64,000 bases of DNA from Patella vulgata (taxonomy: Eukaryota; Mollusca; Gastropoda; Patellidae): contig NC_065879.2 of assembly GCF_932274485.2 (NCBI RefSeq), positions 41,534,436 to 41,598,435 of the forward strand. The letters are read 5' to 3'. The first letter of the stretch is position 1. Each line of letters opens with the position of its first letter. Position numbers and translations under genes: made by a program. The notes beneath the pieces were generated by a model. The model ran no database searches and had not been told where the DNA came from. It was given only the letters and a program-made list of their open reading frames with translations. Positions 38,401-47,779 of the stretch are shown here, one piece after another.

Positions 38401-41400
38401 CATGTTTTGAGATTTGGACTCTAGTTTGTGGAGCATATATTCTCCCATTATTCAACAGATTTTGGGAATCTACTTTATTCTGAGGAGTAAACTTTCATCA
38501 GAAGTAGACCTAGTGAGGCCTGATTAAACTCTATTTGTGTGAAATTAGTCATTCAGCAGATATTTGGAACCTTTATTTCTGAGAACTACAAATTCATCAG
38601 ACTTGACTTGAAATAGTGAGGCCTAATTATAAACTCTATTATTAATTTGTGTGAAATTAAAATCTAGCCTAAATTGCTTATGTACAGATCCAGAGACATT
38701 TCAAATAATCCAAATGAATAAATCCATAAACATGTAGGCCTACACTGTGTTATAAAGGCCTAATGGAAAATCTGTTTTGACATGAGTGCCAATTTTCCCA
38801 TGTTAAAGTGTGGATGCCTAGAACTCTAACTACTACTAGCCTAGATCTAATTCATTTATAGTGACATAATTAATGAAGTATAGACTACAGTGTTGTACAG
38901 TGACAATCTTGGAATCAAGTTTGCTGTCTTGTGACTGTGTTGTGTAGCCTACAAGTGACATTATTTCAACTCAAGTTTGCTGTCTTGTGAACCTTTACTG
39001 AAGCCTGATGTATAAATCAATGACTTTTATCCCTAAAACTTGTAAAAGAGACAATATTTTTTTTCTTAAAACAGAATTGTGAAAGAAGGCTTTAGAAATT
39101 TTAATTTTGGCTTATAAGTAAATTCAAATTTACAACTTTCAAATTAATTTGGCAATATTCCAGTCAATTTATAATATAAACGTTTTCTGACACTATTTGT
39201 GTGAATTATGCTGAATGGTTGTGTGAATATGTTATTATTGTTTCATGATCTTAAATATTTAGATAATTTGTTTTGCTAATTGATGTTTTCCATGTTTACA
39301 AGATGCATTATTTCTTTCTTTATTGGTTAAACTTGTAGTCATCCTGATTTGCCAAACACAATTATTTTGATAATAGTTGCTCATATAGTGAACGAATTAA
39401 TCAAGGTCAATCATATTCAATGTTTGGACAAAATTGTAAACATCTTTTAACTATTTTGATTATTTTGTATACAATTACAATTATGGCTAACCGTCGGAAC
39501 GAGGTTGTTGAACGCAAGAGACCTCTGCCATTTGATAGATTTGATGGGTCCGTATTAAATAGGGATCTGGCCACTGCCCATTTTTTATCTTTCGAAGATT
39601 ACCTTGAGTACTCTGATGAGGAGATGAATCCTCAGACAGTTCTTGCTATCAATAAGATGATAAATCTTTTCAAACAGTCTTTAAAAGGAACCGCGAGATT
39701 GTGGATAGAGGAGAAAATATTTCGAAGTCGTGAAGATTTACGCACGCAGTTTATTAATAGATTCTCCGAAAATAAGTCTTCATTTGGTTTACACCAAGCC
39801 TATTCCTCATTCACTTACGACTCTTCTATCACTCCTGTGGAAAATGTAGAAGGCTTGGAGAAATTAGCTACTCAACTTGGAGTAGGTCGCACCCAACTCA
39901 AACATAAATTTGTTTCAATCCTCCCTACAAACTGTCAACAAGTCGTTGCCATGTCAACAAATGACACAACTACTTTGAATGACATCACAACAAAAGTTCA
40001 GTGTTTCTTTGATATTAATAACCCTGACAAACCTTCTGGAACCGTAAATCCTAGTAAGGAGGTATCCTTCTATACATCTGACACAGATGATCTTTCTTCA
40101 TTACGAAAAGAATTAGATGAACTTAAGTTGCATGTAGCATCAGATGATCATGTCAGACACCGATCCAAACATCCAAATTATAGTCATTCGTCTTATGCTC
40201 GTGAGCAATCACTTTCACCCAGACGACGCCCTTATTCACCTAGTCCCAAATCGCATACAAACAACCCTGGAGTTCGATCAAGACGTGATTATTCTCGTTC
40301 ACCTAGTCAGTATAGATCAAGACGTGATTATTCTCGTTCACCTAGTCAACATCGATATTCCTCGTACACAAATAAGCATTATAAATATGTCAATAATTCT
40401 AGCCAGTCAGCTGATAGACCTATATTTTGTGACTACTGCTTGAAACCAAATCATACATGGAGATCATGTTTTCTGCGTCAGAAACACCTTTCTGCTAAAA
40501 GACAACAACAGGATTTTCAATAGAGGGAATTTATTCTACTGCTCGGAATGAATTCCCTAAATCTAATCAAACCAAACCTATTCATTCTACTTCAGGTAAA
40601 CAGAATCATTCTAGTTCTGTTTCTATTCAACTTTCAAAACGAAATTATTGCAAAGGAGAATTTTTAGATGGTCATTCAGCTTTATTATTAATTGATAGTG
40701 GTGCATCAAGGTCGATCATTACGTCTTTACTTATTCAATCTTCACCCTATTTAAGTGGTTTGCCTGTTCATTTGTTGTCAAATCCGCTTAGCTTTAGACT
40801 TGGTAATGGCAATCTACTATTGTGTAAATATTCTATTAAGTTTGATGTGCTTATTCAAAATGTAAAGTTTACCATTCAAGCTTTTATTGCTGCCGATTTA
40901 ATCGGAATTGATATCATCATTGGTCAAGAAACTTAGCTGATTTGAATGGAAGTCTTAGTTTTCGTGACAATGTATTTCATTGTAAAGCTACAACCATTCC
41001 ATTTATAACCGCTCATAGTGTATATGTCAGACCTAAACATTGTCGTTACATCACTGTTCATGGTAAAGTTCCTCCTTTGTTTAGGAATCGTGAAGTTGTC
41101 ATGTAATGTGGCAGTCATATTTCTGATATGTGTCCTTCAACAATTTTGGTTAAGCTGGAAAGAAATAAAGCCATTATACCAATTCATAACACAAGTGCTA
41201 AAACTTTGCATATCAGACCTACTCGACCAATTTCATTTATATCCCTTCAAGATATTGTAAGTTATGATAATATTAACTTCACTTCTGAGTATGATCAAAA
41301 TAATGTTACATCATCAAGTAATATTAAGTCTGTTTTCAAGTCACAAATTGATTTGTCCAAAAGTGTGCTTGATCTTTCTCAAAAAGACAAATTCTATGAT

Positions 41401-44400
41401 ATGTTGTGTCAAAATCGGGAAGCTTTCAGTCTTCATGGTGAAATTGGAAAATGCCCTGACATACAAGTTGATATAGAAGTAAACGACAATCGCCCTTTCT
41501 ACATTCGCCCTTATCCAAAAACAGAAGTTGAGAAAAAGATTGTGGATCAGGAATTAGAAAAGCTTGTCAAACTAGGAATTTTAGCTGTTGGTCACCAGTC
41601 GTATACATCACCAGTTCTCATTCTACCTAAGAAAGGTACTAAAGAAAAACGTGTTGTTGTTGATTTCAGGTATCTTAATTCTAAAATCAAACGTCTTAAC
41701 CATCCATTTCCCCTATTATCTGACACCTTAAAGAGGATTGGTCATGCTAAACCTAATGTTATAAGTTGCTTAGATCTGAAGTCAGCATTCTTTTCACTTC
41801 CATTATCACCTAGAGCCCAACAATATACGGGTATTTCATCATATTCTGGAGGCAAACACTTTTACTTTAAACGGTTAACACAAGGCTTGAGTGTCTCACC
41901 AGCAGTTTTTCAATCTAAAATTGATGAAATATTATCAACAGTTCCTGGTAGTTATTCATTTTGTATAGCCCATCATGACGATATTATCTTATTCAGTAAA
42001 GACAACGAAGCTCACAAGAAGCATTTACAGTTAATTTTCAGTGCCTTAATTCAAAATGGACTCAAAGTTACACCAAGAAAATGTTCATTTTTCTGTCATG
42101 AAGTGGTCTATATGGGTCATAAGATTGCAATTGATAAACAAGGTTTAGTCACACTGCAGCCTTTGTCTGATAGATGCCGCTCAATCCAAAATATCCCAAG
42201 ACCTACGTCAAGTAAAGATGTAAGAAAATTCATAGGTGCTGTTAACTATGTTTCCAATTTTCTCCCATACTAACAGTCAGTTCTACAACCCTTGCATAAA
42301 ATTTCCAGCAAGAAATCATCATTTAAATGGTCTGCAGCACATGAAGAAGCATTTGTTAAGGTTAAGTCACTACTTGTACAACCACCTATTCTGTACATGC
42401 CTAATGATAGTGGTAGGATTACCCTTTATAGTGACACCTCAAGAACAGCTACAGGATCATATCTTACCCAAATTATTGATGGTGAAGAGAGAATTCTTGG
42501 ATATTATTCAAAACGACTTCCTAAGGCATGCGAGCGCTATTCAGTCACAGAATTAGAATTATTTGGTCTTCTGATCAATATCTCTAATTTCCAATATCTA
42601 CTTAGAGGAGTTGAATTTGATGCTTATGTTGATCACGCTGCCATTGTCCACCTTTGTAACTCTAAACGTCCACCTTGTACCAACAGATTACAGAAACTGT
42701 TAGTCAAACTTAGTCATTATGCCTTTAAGATTGGTTACAAAAAGGGCACAGAATTAGTCCTAGCTGATTTTCTCTCCCGAAGCCCACTCGAAAGTGATTC
42801 GGAGATAGACAGTATTGTCCCTACAGCATTCGCTATTCTGAATCCAGTAACTGATAGACCTGTAACTCGTCAATGGGCCAAGACACATAACATTTCTGTA
42901 CCTGCAGTTTTCCCTTCTGCCCAACATCAGACAGTATCACATAATTCGGTTGATACAGTTAATAATCAGCCTTCTGATGTTCAGAAAATCCCGACAATTT
43001 TCCAATCTCCCAAACGATCTCATATCAGGATATCAAATGATAGTTCTATTAAAGCATCATCTACCACACAAGACCCAAGGATTGTGGATAATGCTTTTCA
43101 ACCTGAATCACCTGAAGAAATCGAGATACCAATTGAACTATGTATCCCACCTACACCTGTAGTTCATAATGCGGATAATGTTATTCGCACACATTTTCCT
43201 AAACAAGCTCAGCTAGATAAACTATTAAAAGTTATCAAGAAAAAGATAATCCGTGATTATAATTTACCAGTAGATAAAAATCAACTACGGTTAGAACAAG
43301 AAACTTCTCCATTCTTCAAACCTGTATATGATTTTCTCAGTCATGGTATTCTGCCTTCACACCGTAAAGCAGCAAAATCAGTCAAACACAAAAGTGAAGA
43401 ATATATTATATGTGATTATATTTTGTTTCGTCTTCTCATACATAATGATAATACATTTTCTCTTCAGCTTGCAATTCCAGAATCATTATGTCATAATATT
43501 ATTGCTATATATCATGATAGTTTATTATCTAGTCATCAAGGTATTGTAAGGACATATCTCACAATGCGAAAGTTATTTTATTTCCCTAGTATGTTTTCTA
43601 CCATCTCATCATATATCACTAGTTGTCATAAATGTCAACAATTTAAAGGGAAAACAGACAATGTTCGGATGTATCATCCACGTATACCAACAGAGTATTG
43701 TACTTTTGATAAAATATGTTTAGATTTCAAATCTATGCCTGCATCATCAACAGGATTTAAACATATTATGGTAGTCTGTGATGAAATAACTCGTTTTCTT
43801 ATCTGTATTCCCCTCAAAATATTAGATGCTGAGACTATTTGTGAAGCTATTATACAGAAGATTAATAACTGATGCCGCTTCATCGCTCACAGGAAAACTT
43901 GTCTCTATTCTTTGTTCTGCATTACAGATTGATCACAAACTTATCAGTGTATCTAATCATGGTAGTCTCATGGTGGAGAGACATATTAAGTCAATATCAG
44001 ACTTACTCAAGTTCAATTTGAACCAATATGGTACCGACTGGGTTCGATATGTGTCAACTTGCACATATGCATACAATTCCTTTGTCTCCCCACAATTAGG
44101 AAATTTTAGTCCATACGAACTTGCCTTTGGTAAGCCACCAAAGAATCTTACTTCCTTAGCTTGGAATTTCGATGGAGTTAGTAAATCCTATGAGGAGTAT
44201 TTAAGTCATTTAAAGCAAAAATTCAATGCTATATCATCTTCTATGCTTGATCTTCAACGTAGACAACAAGAACATCAAAATATAAGCATTTCTCACAGTA
44301 TAAGTAAAAACCCTATTTATGGCCTTGGACAATTTGTCTATGTATTAAAACCATCTTCTTCATCTCTTACTTGCAACTCTCGGAAGATGAAGGCGGAATG

Positions 44401-46205
44401 GTGTGGTCCCTTAGTGGTTCACCAAATCTTGGACAGAACGCATTATATACTTTCCACTTTGGACGGAAAGATATTACAAGATGTTTATTCTATAAATAGA
44501 CTTAAACCATGCTTTGTTCGTTCTAATGAGCCAAATAAACGTCTAACTCATATTGATCAATTACGACAACATCTTGGTAAAACTGTAAATGGTAATGTTC
44601 ATGTAGCTAATGATTTGACTTATCAATACACCGATGAAAATGGTTTGGTTTTGCCAAACTTTGCTGATCAAAATGTTGTATTTAATAGAGTTACTACACG
44701 TTACACTATATCTCAATGTGTGAGTTATCTAAATGATAATAAGAATTTAGCTTCAATATCTAAATTATGTCATACACAGATGGAAGAACAATTAAATTAC
44801 CTAGTTGATGTCAATAATAATGATAATGTTTTTCATATCAAGAAAGGTAGAATTAAGTGTGGAAATCTACAGTTGTTATTAAACTTTAATGATGATAAAC
44901 CTCATGAATGTGAATGGGTCAATATAGACCAATCTCCAGATTTAATTGACATAACTGAGAAATTACTTAGTAATAATAATCTTAGGATTACAGGAAAATT
45001 GAGTAAATATTAAAATGTGATTTAATAATGTTCTTATTGCATGTTTATACAAAATTGTTATTAATACAATTCTCTTGTTGTTAGTATACCTTGTAATGTA
45101 TGTATTTTCAATCCTAATTCACATTCATTGTGATGTTCAAAACTGTAGTTGAGATTGTATTTGAATTTTAGGAATAATTAACGCATGTTTGTTTATAAGA
45201 TACCTCTGCATAAAGGTTTGAGCAGTACTCAACAATTTAAGAATTTTAAGAAACATGTAAAATTCCACTGACAATTTGATATTTTAAATGTTCAACTTTC
45301 ATGTTTTTAAGTATTTTATTTGCTTGTAGTGAAGTATGATAGTGTGTGTATGCTATAATTTTGCTTCATGGTATAAGTTAACGTTTCATTTCTAAATTTT
45401 AATTCCTTACCGGAGTTTTTGTTTGAGACCGGGGGATGTCATATACTCCCTTTACTAAACCAACTTATTCATATTATTAAGGAATAGTGGTCTGAAGCCT
45501 TCTTGAGTTCTTTGTGTTAATAGAGTTACTTCCCTTGATTAATAAAAGGCTTTGATCCTAGATGGAATTCTGGGATGGAGTGAAATGGAAGATGGCTGTT
45601 TTTAATTAGCTCTTCTGATTGTCATAAACAATCCAGGCCATCTTGTGGCCTATACACCCCAATACCACATTATAACACTTTCCAAAGCAACTGAAGGCAC
45701 ATTTCTACTGTGGCGATTTTGTCATAACTATTATAAGATGACTAATTATTCATTTAAAAAATTGTAGAAAAATGTTATATTTTCAATTAAAAACACTTTT
45801 TTTGTGGATGTAACTTTATGACCCAATTTTGTAGGGTTTTCGGCAGTTTCTTTCATGAATTTGGGAAAGAGCCGTTGCATCCACTCCTATGGTCATCTTC
45901 AAAATGTTAATGTGTGACGTATATTAAAATAAAGTGTGGTAGATTAGACTACCTTCCGATTCACCTTATGTCGACCTATTTTCTTGACAAACGAAACCAA
46001 AAAAATTGAGTAAGGCTTTATTATATACTTACTTGCCAATAAGAGAACATCGTTGACTGTCTGCAGCCACAGCCCCAACTGTAACTAGTTTAATTTGATG
46101 ATGGTGGGTTGGTTTGAAATGATGTATAGCCATATTTATCACACATGTTATAAAAATCAAAACTAGAACTAATTTTAAACATCTTGAAGTGGATCTAGAA
46201 GCCAT
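20325..46205 (-). CDS. GGT: Gamma-glutamyltransferase (glutathione hydrolase)-like protein, 12 exons (gene span)
   Basis: Members are N-terminal-nucleophile membrane enzymes that self-cleave and remove gamma-glutamyl groups from glutathione outside the cell. Twelve exons join in phase to 583 residues (human GGT1 has 569): a membrane anchor at 10-26, VGAVAADSQRCS, the HSSGIGGGG loop, IPNEIVAFWEAHQRYGKLPW, GICELFC, IGDPKFAPG, the cleavage/nucleophile motif GTTHVSI (T397), DAVSATSSINNYFGS, VIGASGGDRI, and SDERKGG near the end. Residues aligned with human R107, E420, D423, S451 and S452 are K110, S436, S439, T458 and G459, while the Asn of SSINN is kept. Altered specificity or loss of transferase activity is inferred. 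GGT7-like or other divergent GGTs are alternatives within the family. Confidence 0.92.
20530..20690. repeat. Minisatellite, ~22 bp unit, in GGT intron 11
   Basis: The phrase GTAGTATGTTATCATAGTGTAT repeats about six times with changes. A second short run of the same unit lies at 21940-22020. Confidence 0.75.
20693..23524. other. Remainder of GGT intron 11
   Basis: No repeat family was identified apart from the second minisatellite run. One splice-framed open stretch at about 20943-21083 (minus), encoding PLRRGDCANILLRILMMSEG, has good AG and GTAAGT borders, but no protein family was recognised. Confidence 0.35.
23525..23638 (-). CDS. GGT: GGT exon 11
   Basis: Acceptor ATGTAG, donor GTGAGC. 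It encodes ALLGIFWLNQTLEEAIRPKR then HFDFRAYKLLYETGFAQ, matching human [22 protein letters not shown]. Confidence 0.9.
24112..24425 (-). mobile_element. SINE family A, diverged copy in GGT intron 10
   Basis: The tail ATGAAATGGGCTTTAACG is at the left and the eroded head (GACCAAGGTCC...GGTTAGCGAG) at the right. The body shares CACACAAGACCTCGGTTTT with better copies. Confidence 0.6.
24990..25190 (-). repeat. Diverged single copy of the 47.2 kb tandem unit (GGT intron 10)
   Basis: It carries, inverted, the phrases ACAGACAGACAAAC, CCAACCCTGAAC and CTACCACTTCCGGTTTCGGAG, which are shared with the three-unit array at 47166-47595. Confidence 0.6.
25254..25385 (-). CDS. GGT: GGT exon 10
   Basis: Acceptor ATTTAG, donor GTAACA. 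It encodes HNMIVPGKIAKTGQSPSILL then VIGASGGDRIATSLAQ, matching human NFIQPGKQPLSSMCPTI and VVGAAGGTQITTAT. The oxyanion-hole Ser-Ser pair reads Thr-Gly. Confidence 0.92.
25715..25796 (-). CDS. GGT: GGT exon 9
   Basis: Acceptor ACACAG, donor GTAAGA. It encodes FGSLIYSKSTGIILNNSMKS then FNNKNGS, matching human [21 protein letters not shown]. The acidic NNEMDD is NNSMKS here, so both acids that bind the alpha-amino group are gone. Confidence 0.9.
26543..26739 (-). CDS. GGT: GGT exon 8 (catalytic Thr)
   Basis: Acceptor TTTTAG, donor GTGAGT in phase 2. It encodes MQSLGTEEMAARVRKRINLV, then HGTTHVSILGTDGDAVSATS and SINNY. The first Thr after Gly (T397) aligns with human T381, the autoprocessing and catalytic nucleophile. 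The segment before it is shorter than in human GGT1. Confidence 0.93.
26890..27040 (+). mobile_element. SINE family A head fragment in GGT intron 7
   Basis: The tRNA-like head (GGTTAACTGGGTAAGACGCTGGC, GGTTGTTCGATTCCTGC) is followed by a 25 bp phrase GAAAGTTCATCCAGATTTTTC present twice in tandem, then a poly-C tract at 27024-27039. The SINE body beyond is missing. Confidence 0.7.
27534..27670 (-). CDS. GGT: GGT exon 7
   Basis: Acceptor TTATAG, donor GTAAGT in phase 0. It encodes YNITNDHF, TYHLLTEIMKWAGAYSKRIG and DPKFAPGLEE, matching human LTYHRIVEAFRFAYAKRT.LGDPKF. Confidence 0.92.
28558..28716. mobile_element. ~158 bp MITE, palindromic, in GGT intron 6
   Basis: The left end GGGGCCTGTTTCACGAAAT and ~48 bp behind it return inverted at the right end, ending TTTCGAGAAACAGGGCTC. 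The ~50 bp centre includes TTGATTGG...CCAATCAA, so the whole can fold into one hairpin. No coding capacity. Confidence 0.8.
28971..29117 (-). CDS. GGT: GGT exon 6
   Basis: Acceptor TTTCAG, donor GTAAGT. It encodes GAVLTLEDLEDFRPSIYDAY then TDGPHFGIILAFILRVLEG, matching human GGIVTAEDLNNYRAEL and PLSGPVLALILNILKG. Confidence 0.92.
29690..30005 (+). repeat. Copy of the ~480 bp 'GAGCTAAATCG' repeat in GGT intron 5 (5' truncated)
   Basis: It aligns by eye with copies at 48723-49200, 55700-56035 and 56430-56915 through phrases TAATATGAATATATGTAAA, GGTACACGACTCGTGTAC, TCTTAAATATTGGATAT and GAGTTAGAGACTTAGC. Confidence 0.7.
30114..30274 (-). CDS. GGT: GGT exon 5
   Basis: Acceptor TTAAAG, donor GTAATA. 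Joined to exon 4 it makes GICELFC, equal to the conserved human LCEVFC, then EGEIIYRPHLLRTLKKIAEH and ELLISDLQKEG. Confidence 0.9.
30848..31067 (-). CDS. GGT: GGT exon 4
   Basis: Acceptor TTATAG, donor GTAATA in phase 2. It encodes SIGIPNEIVAFWEAHQRYG, KLPWEDLFAPAIAML and MFPGI, aligning with human [22 protein letters not shown]. Confidence 0.93.
31660..33170. mobile_element. TIR-bounded element in GGT intron 3 with internal tandem units
   Basis: The inverted ends share CCGTCGGCTTTTCGGG...CGTGGAA.AAGCTTTATTTTG.AGGTTTTGATGTTT (about 31700-31770 and 33065-33130). Inside, the phrase AAGATGGCGGCCATTTTTGG recurs near 31965, 32128 and 32280 (~155 bp period). A GC-rich segment without genes occupies 32700-32960. 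No transposase is seen, so it is non-autonomous. Confidence 0.7.
33680..35040. repeat. Composite dispersed repeat in GGT intron 3
   Basis: The phrase ACATAG.CGTACG.ACT.GA.GAATGTT occurs at about 33684 and 34667, and inverted near 35028. The block 34700-34990 is an inverted copy of the repeat family at 12960-13660. Poly-G/poly-C tracts occur at 33720 and 35000. No gene is seen. Confidence 0.6.
36033..36155 (-). CDS. GGT: GGT exon 3
   Basis: Acceptor TTTTCAG, donor GTATTT (weak). It encodes GGVFIIYDHKLKKSVVIDGK then TPAPYKANRSHF. The human VINAREVAP motif is VIDGKTPAP here, so Lys replaces the carboxylate-binding Arg. Confidence 0.9.
36252..36301 (-). repeat. Short internally deleted relative of the 6.2-8.3 kb element
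   Basis: Inverted, it reads CATGTGGACGTAT, a short joint, then CCTGCCTGGCAGCCGCTGG. These are the left head and right tail phrases of the 6206-8322 element with the tandem interior absent. Confidence 0.6.
36325..36450. repeat. Minisatellite, ~33 bp unit, about 4 copies (GGT intron 2)
   Basis: The phrase TATAACTACTACTGCAATACAGTAT repeats with small changes. No coding potential. Confidence 0.8.
37265..37405 (+). CDS. Tiny Cys-rich ORF in GGT intron 2, unrecognised
   Basis: 46 codons starting MSCRCYFCEKSLKEERTCWD: two CxxC pairs in zinc-ribbon spacing, followed by an unremarkable hydrophobic tail. A YY1-like ATATGGCGGCC context lies just upstream at 37207. There is no homology that I can name, and a chance ORF or transposon scrap is quite possible. 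Confidence 0.2.
   Translation: MSCRCYFCEKSLKEERTCWDCTNYIVFMGATNTMLKINLLFTMLTS
37550..37640. repeat. Short tandem palindromic repeat in GGT intron 2
   Basis: The ~33 bp phrase GTGGTTACGAATAAATGTTAC, each followed by GTAACCACA in inverted sense, occurs twice with a third partial. The single phrase CTGTGGTTACGAA recurs at 37768. Confidence 0.7.
37934..38031 (-). CDS. GGT: GGT exon 2
   Basis: Acceptor TTTCAG, donor GTAAGA. It encodes KNILEAGGSSVDSAIATLLC then CGVQHPHSSGIGG, matching GGT1 GGSAVDAAIAALLCVG...HSMGIGGG. The LTR retrotransposon begins 27 bp beyond its acceptor. Confidence 0.93.
38061..38293 (+). repeat. 5' LTR (233 bp)
   Basis: It runs from TGTCATATAC to AATACCACA, identical by eye to the 3' LTR. 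An AATAAA-type signal lies at about 38164 within ATTAATAAAAGG. Confidence 0.95.
38294..38306 (+). other. Putative primer binding site
   Basis: TGGTGGAGATGCC directly follows the LTR. TGG is the complement of the CCA tail of tRNAs. The priming tRNA was not identified. Confidence 0.6.
39420..40523 (+). mobile_element. gag of the LTR retrotransposon
   Basis: An open frame of about 367 residues with a helical capsid-like first half (RLWIEEKIF, ITTKVQCFF), an Arg/Ser-rich stretch with a twice-repeated RSRRDYSRSPSQ, and one CCHC zinc knuckle (CDYCLKPNHTWRSC) near the end, the usual order in Ty3/gypsy Gag. Confidence 0.85.
40600..45013 (+). mobile_element. pol region (protease, RT, RNase H, integrase), fossil
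   Basis: Protease is recognised by LLIDSGASRS near 40.7 kb. RT at about 41.5-42.2 kb has VVVDFRYLN, LDLKSAFFSLPL, LTQGLSVSPAVFQ. RNase H at about 42.4-42.8 kb has LYSDTS and ERYSVTELELFGL. The integrase zinc-binding segment near 43.5-43.65 kb ends HKCQQFKG; the core and a C-terminal domain follow to about 45.0 kb. The order RT, RNase H, integrase places it in Ty3/gypsy. The region is broken in a few places. Confidence 0.88.
45437..45669 (+). repeat. 3' LTR (233 bp)
   Basis: It is identical by eye to the 5' LTR, preceded by the purine run GAGACCGGGGGA, and followed by TTAT, which matches the four bases before the 5' LTR. Confidence 0.95.
46033..46205 (-). CDS. GGT: GGT exon 1 (membrane anchor)
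   Basis: It starts MASRSTSRCLKLVLVLIFIT, a short basic head and a single hydrophobic helix like the type II anchor of GGT1. It then encodes VGAVAADSQRCSLIG, the conserved AVAADxxxCSxIG block. Donor GTAAGT, phase 2. Confidence 0.9.
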
Positions 46206-47093
46206 GGTAGGTTCTAATATGTTGTTGTCACAGCCAGTCTTATGAACACTGGAACATAATAATATAAAAAAAACACTAATGGTGGATCTACTTCACTTTA
46301 AAAGTTACTGGTGTATAGTGATTACCTCATGACTGGACTTGATTATACTAGTATCAGCTGTAAACTATGAACATAATGCATAATACAAATTATTGTAATA
46401 TGTATGCATTTAATGGGGATGGGTAACTAGTTGTATAGATGAAACATATTTTATTAGATAAGAAAATTTACATACTATATATGGATAAAATAACAAGCAT
46501 TGCTGCTTATGCAAAATAGGTAAAAGTGCTTCCATAAACATTGCTCATTAAAAGGTTTGAAGACTGGATATATTCAGCTAACATATGTTACCGGGTAACA
46601 TCAACTGAGCTTTTTAAAGAGAGAAGTCCGACAACCTGTTTGGCGTCAAATTTTATATTGAATTAATATTACCACATGCTTATTCAATTTCATTGATGTA
46701 AAACATTAATTGTGGTATCACACACGTCTGTATCATTATTTCACGTTTTGAATGCCAATCCTATCCCACCATCCGATGATAAGGGATAAAGCACACGGCC
46801 GTTACACTTTTCTCATAAAATGTTGTTTTACAATTTATTTCATGTCCTGACTTGCTTTCAGAAGATAAGGAGTAATAATAATACATGTACATCAAATATT
46901 ATAATAATAGTAAGGTGGCTGATGGTAGCCCTGAAACATTAGCGACGGATTACCAATTGCGCAATTCGAACACCTGCGCCAGGAGCCCCTAGGAAAGTTA
47001 GAATACAGAAACGTTTGAATAAAAAAAAAATCAACTAAAATATATATTCTACTAAATTTACTTATATTAAATTTTGATTTTTATATTGTAATT
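46206..47093. other. Upstream flank of GGT; no feature recognised
   Basis: It should include the GGT 5' leader and promoter on the minus strand. AT-rich; no clear core promoter motif, CpG-rich block or ORF is visible. Confidence 0.35.
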
Positions 47094-47168
47094 TTAGGGG
47101 GGTTGGATGGCTAAATGGTTAGCGGGCGCGCGCTGTATCATAAAGTCTGTCATTGAGTGGACTGGCGT
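47094..47168 (+). mobile_element. SINE family B head fragment
   Basis: GGTTGGATGGCTAAATGGTTAG...GCGCGCTGTATCATAAAGTCTGTCATTGAGT...ACTGGCGT matches the first ~70 bp of family B and then stops abruptly where the 145 bp tandem repeat begins. Confidence 0.75.
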
Positions 47169-47595
47169 CATAACTCCGAAACCGGAAGTGGTAGACTAAC
47201 GTCACCTGGCCTATGTTACTCCCCGGTCCGAGCTTCCCCTATACCCCAAATTTCAGACTCGGGGCAGACCTAGTGTAGCCGCCAACCCCGAACAGACCGG
47301 CTTCGCTCGGGGGTCATAACGCCGAAACCGGAAGTGGTAGACTAACGCCACCTGGTCTATGTTACTCCCCGGTCCGAGCTACCCCTATACCCCAAATTTC
47401 AGACTCGGGGCAGATGTAGCAGCCAACCCCGAACAGACTGATTTCGCTCGGGGGTCATAACTCCGAAACCGGAAGTGGTAGACTAACGCCACCTAGCCTA
47501 TGTTACTCCCCGGTCCTGGCTACCCCTATACCCCAAATTTCAGACTCGGGGCAGACCTAGTGTAGCCGCCAACCCCGAACAGACAGACATACAGA
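47166..47595 (+). repeat. Tandem repeat, three units of ~145 bp
   Basis: Units start with GTCATAACTCCGAAACCGGA near 47166, 47313 and 47454 and end AACCCCGAACAGAC. By eye the copies are more than 90% alike. A (TA)n run follows at about 47615-47632. A related single copy lies inverted at 24990-25190. Confidence 0.85.
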
Positions 47596-47779
47596 CAAAC
47601 GACAGTCACAAATATATATATATATATATATAAGAATTACATCATTTGAAATGAATTAAATCGCCTCTGGGTTCCATTGTGATTCAGGAGTAACTGCACA
47701 ATTTGGCATTGTTGAAGATTAATTGTACTGTTTGGATAGCAACGAATCCTTTCGTTCAGTAAACAATCTGATTAAAACA

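Larger units (their letters stand above)
38061..45669 (+). mobile_element. Ty3/gypsy-type LTR retrotransposon, 7.6 kb, in GGT intron 1 (antisense to host gene)
   Basis: Two 233 bp LTRs (TG...CA) look identical base for base, and the element is flanked by a 4 bp duplication TTAT. A primer-binding-like TGGTGGAGATGCC follows the 5' LTR and a G-rich purine run precedes the 3' LTR. Parts in order are a ~1.1 kb leader, gag, protease, reverse transcriptase, RNase H and integrase, the Ty3/gypsy order. The gag frame looks whole; pol is broken in a few places (about three or four). Identical LTRs mean a very recent insertion, probably still polymorphic. No env is seen. Confidence 0.95.
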
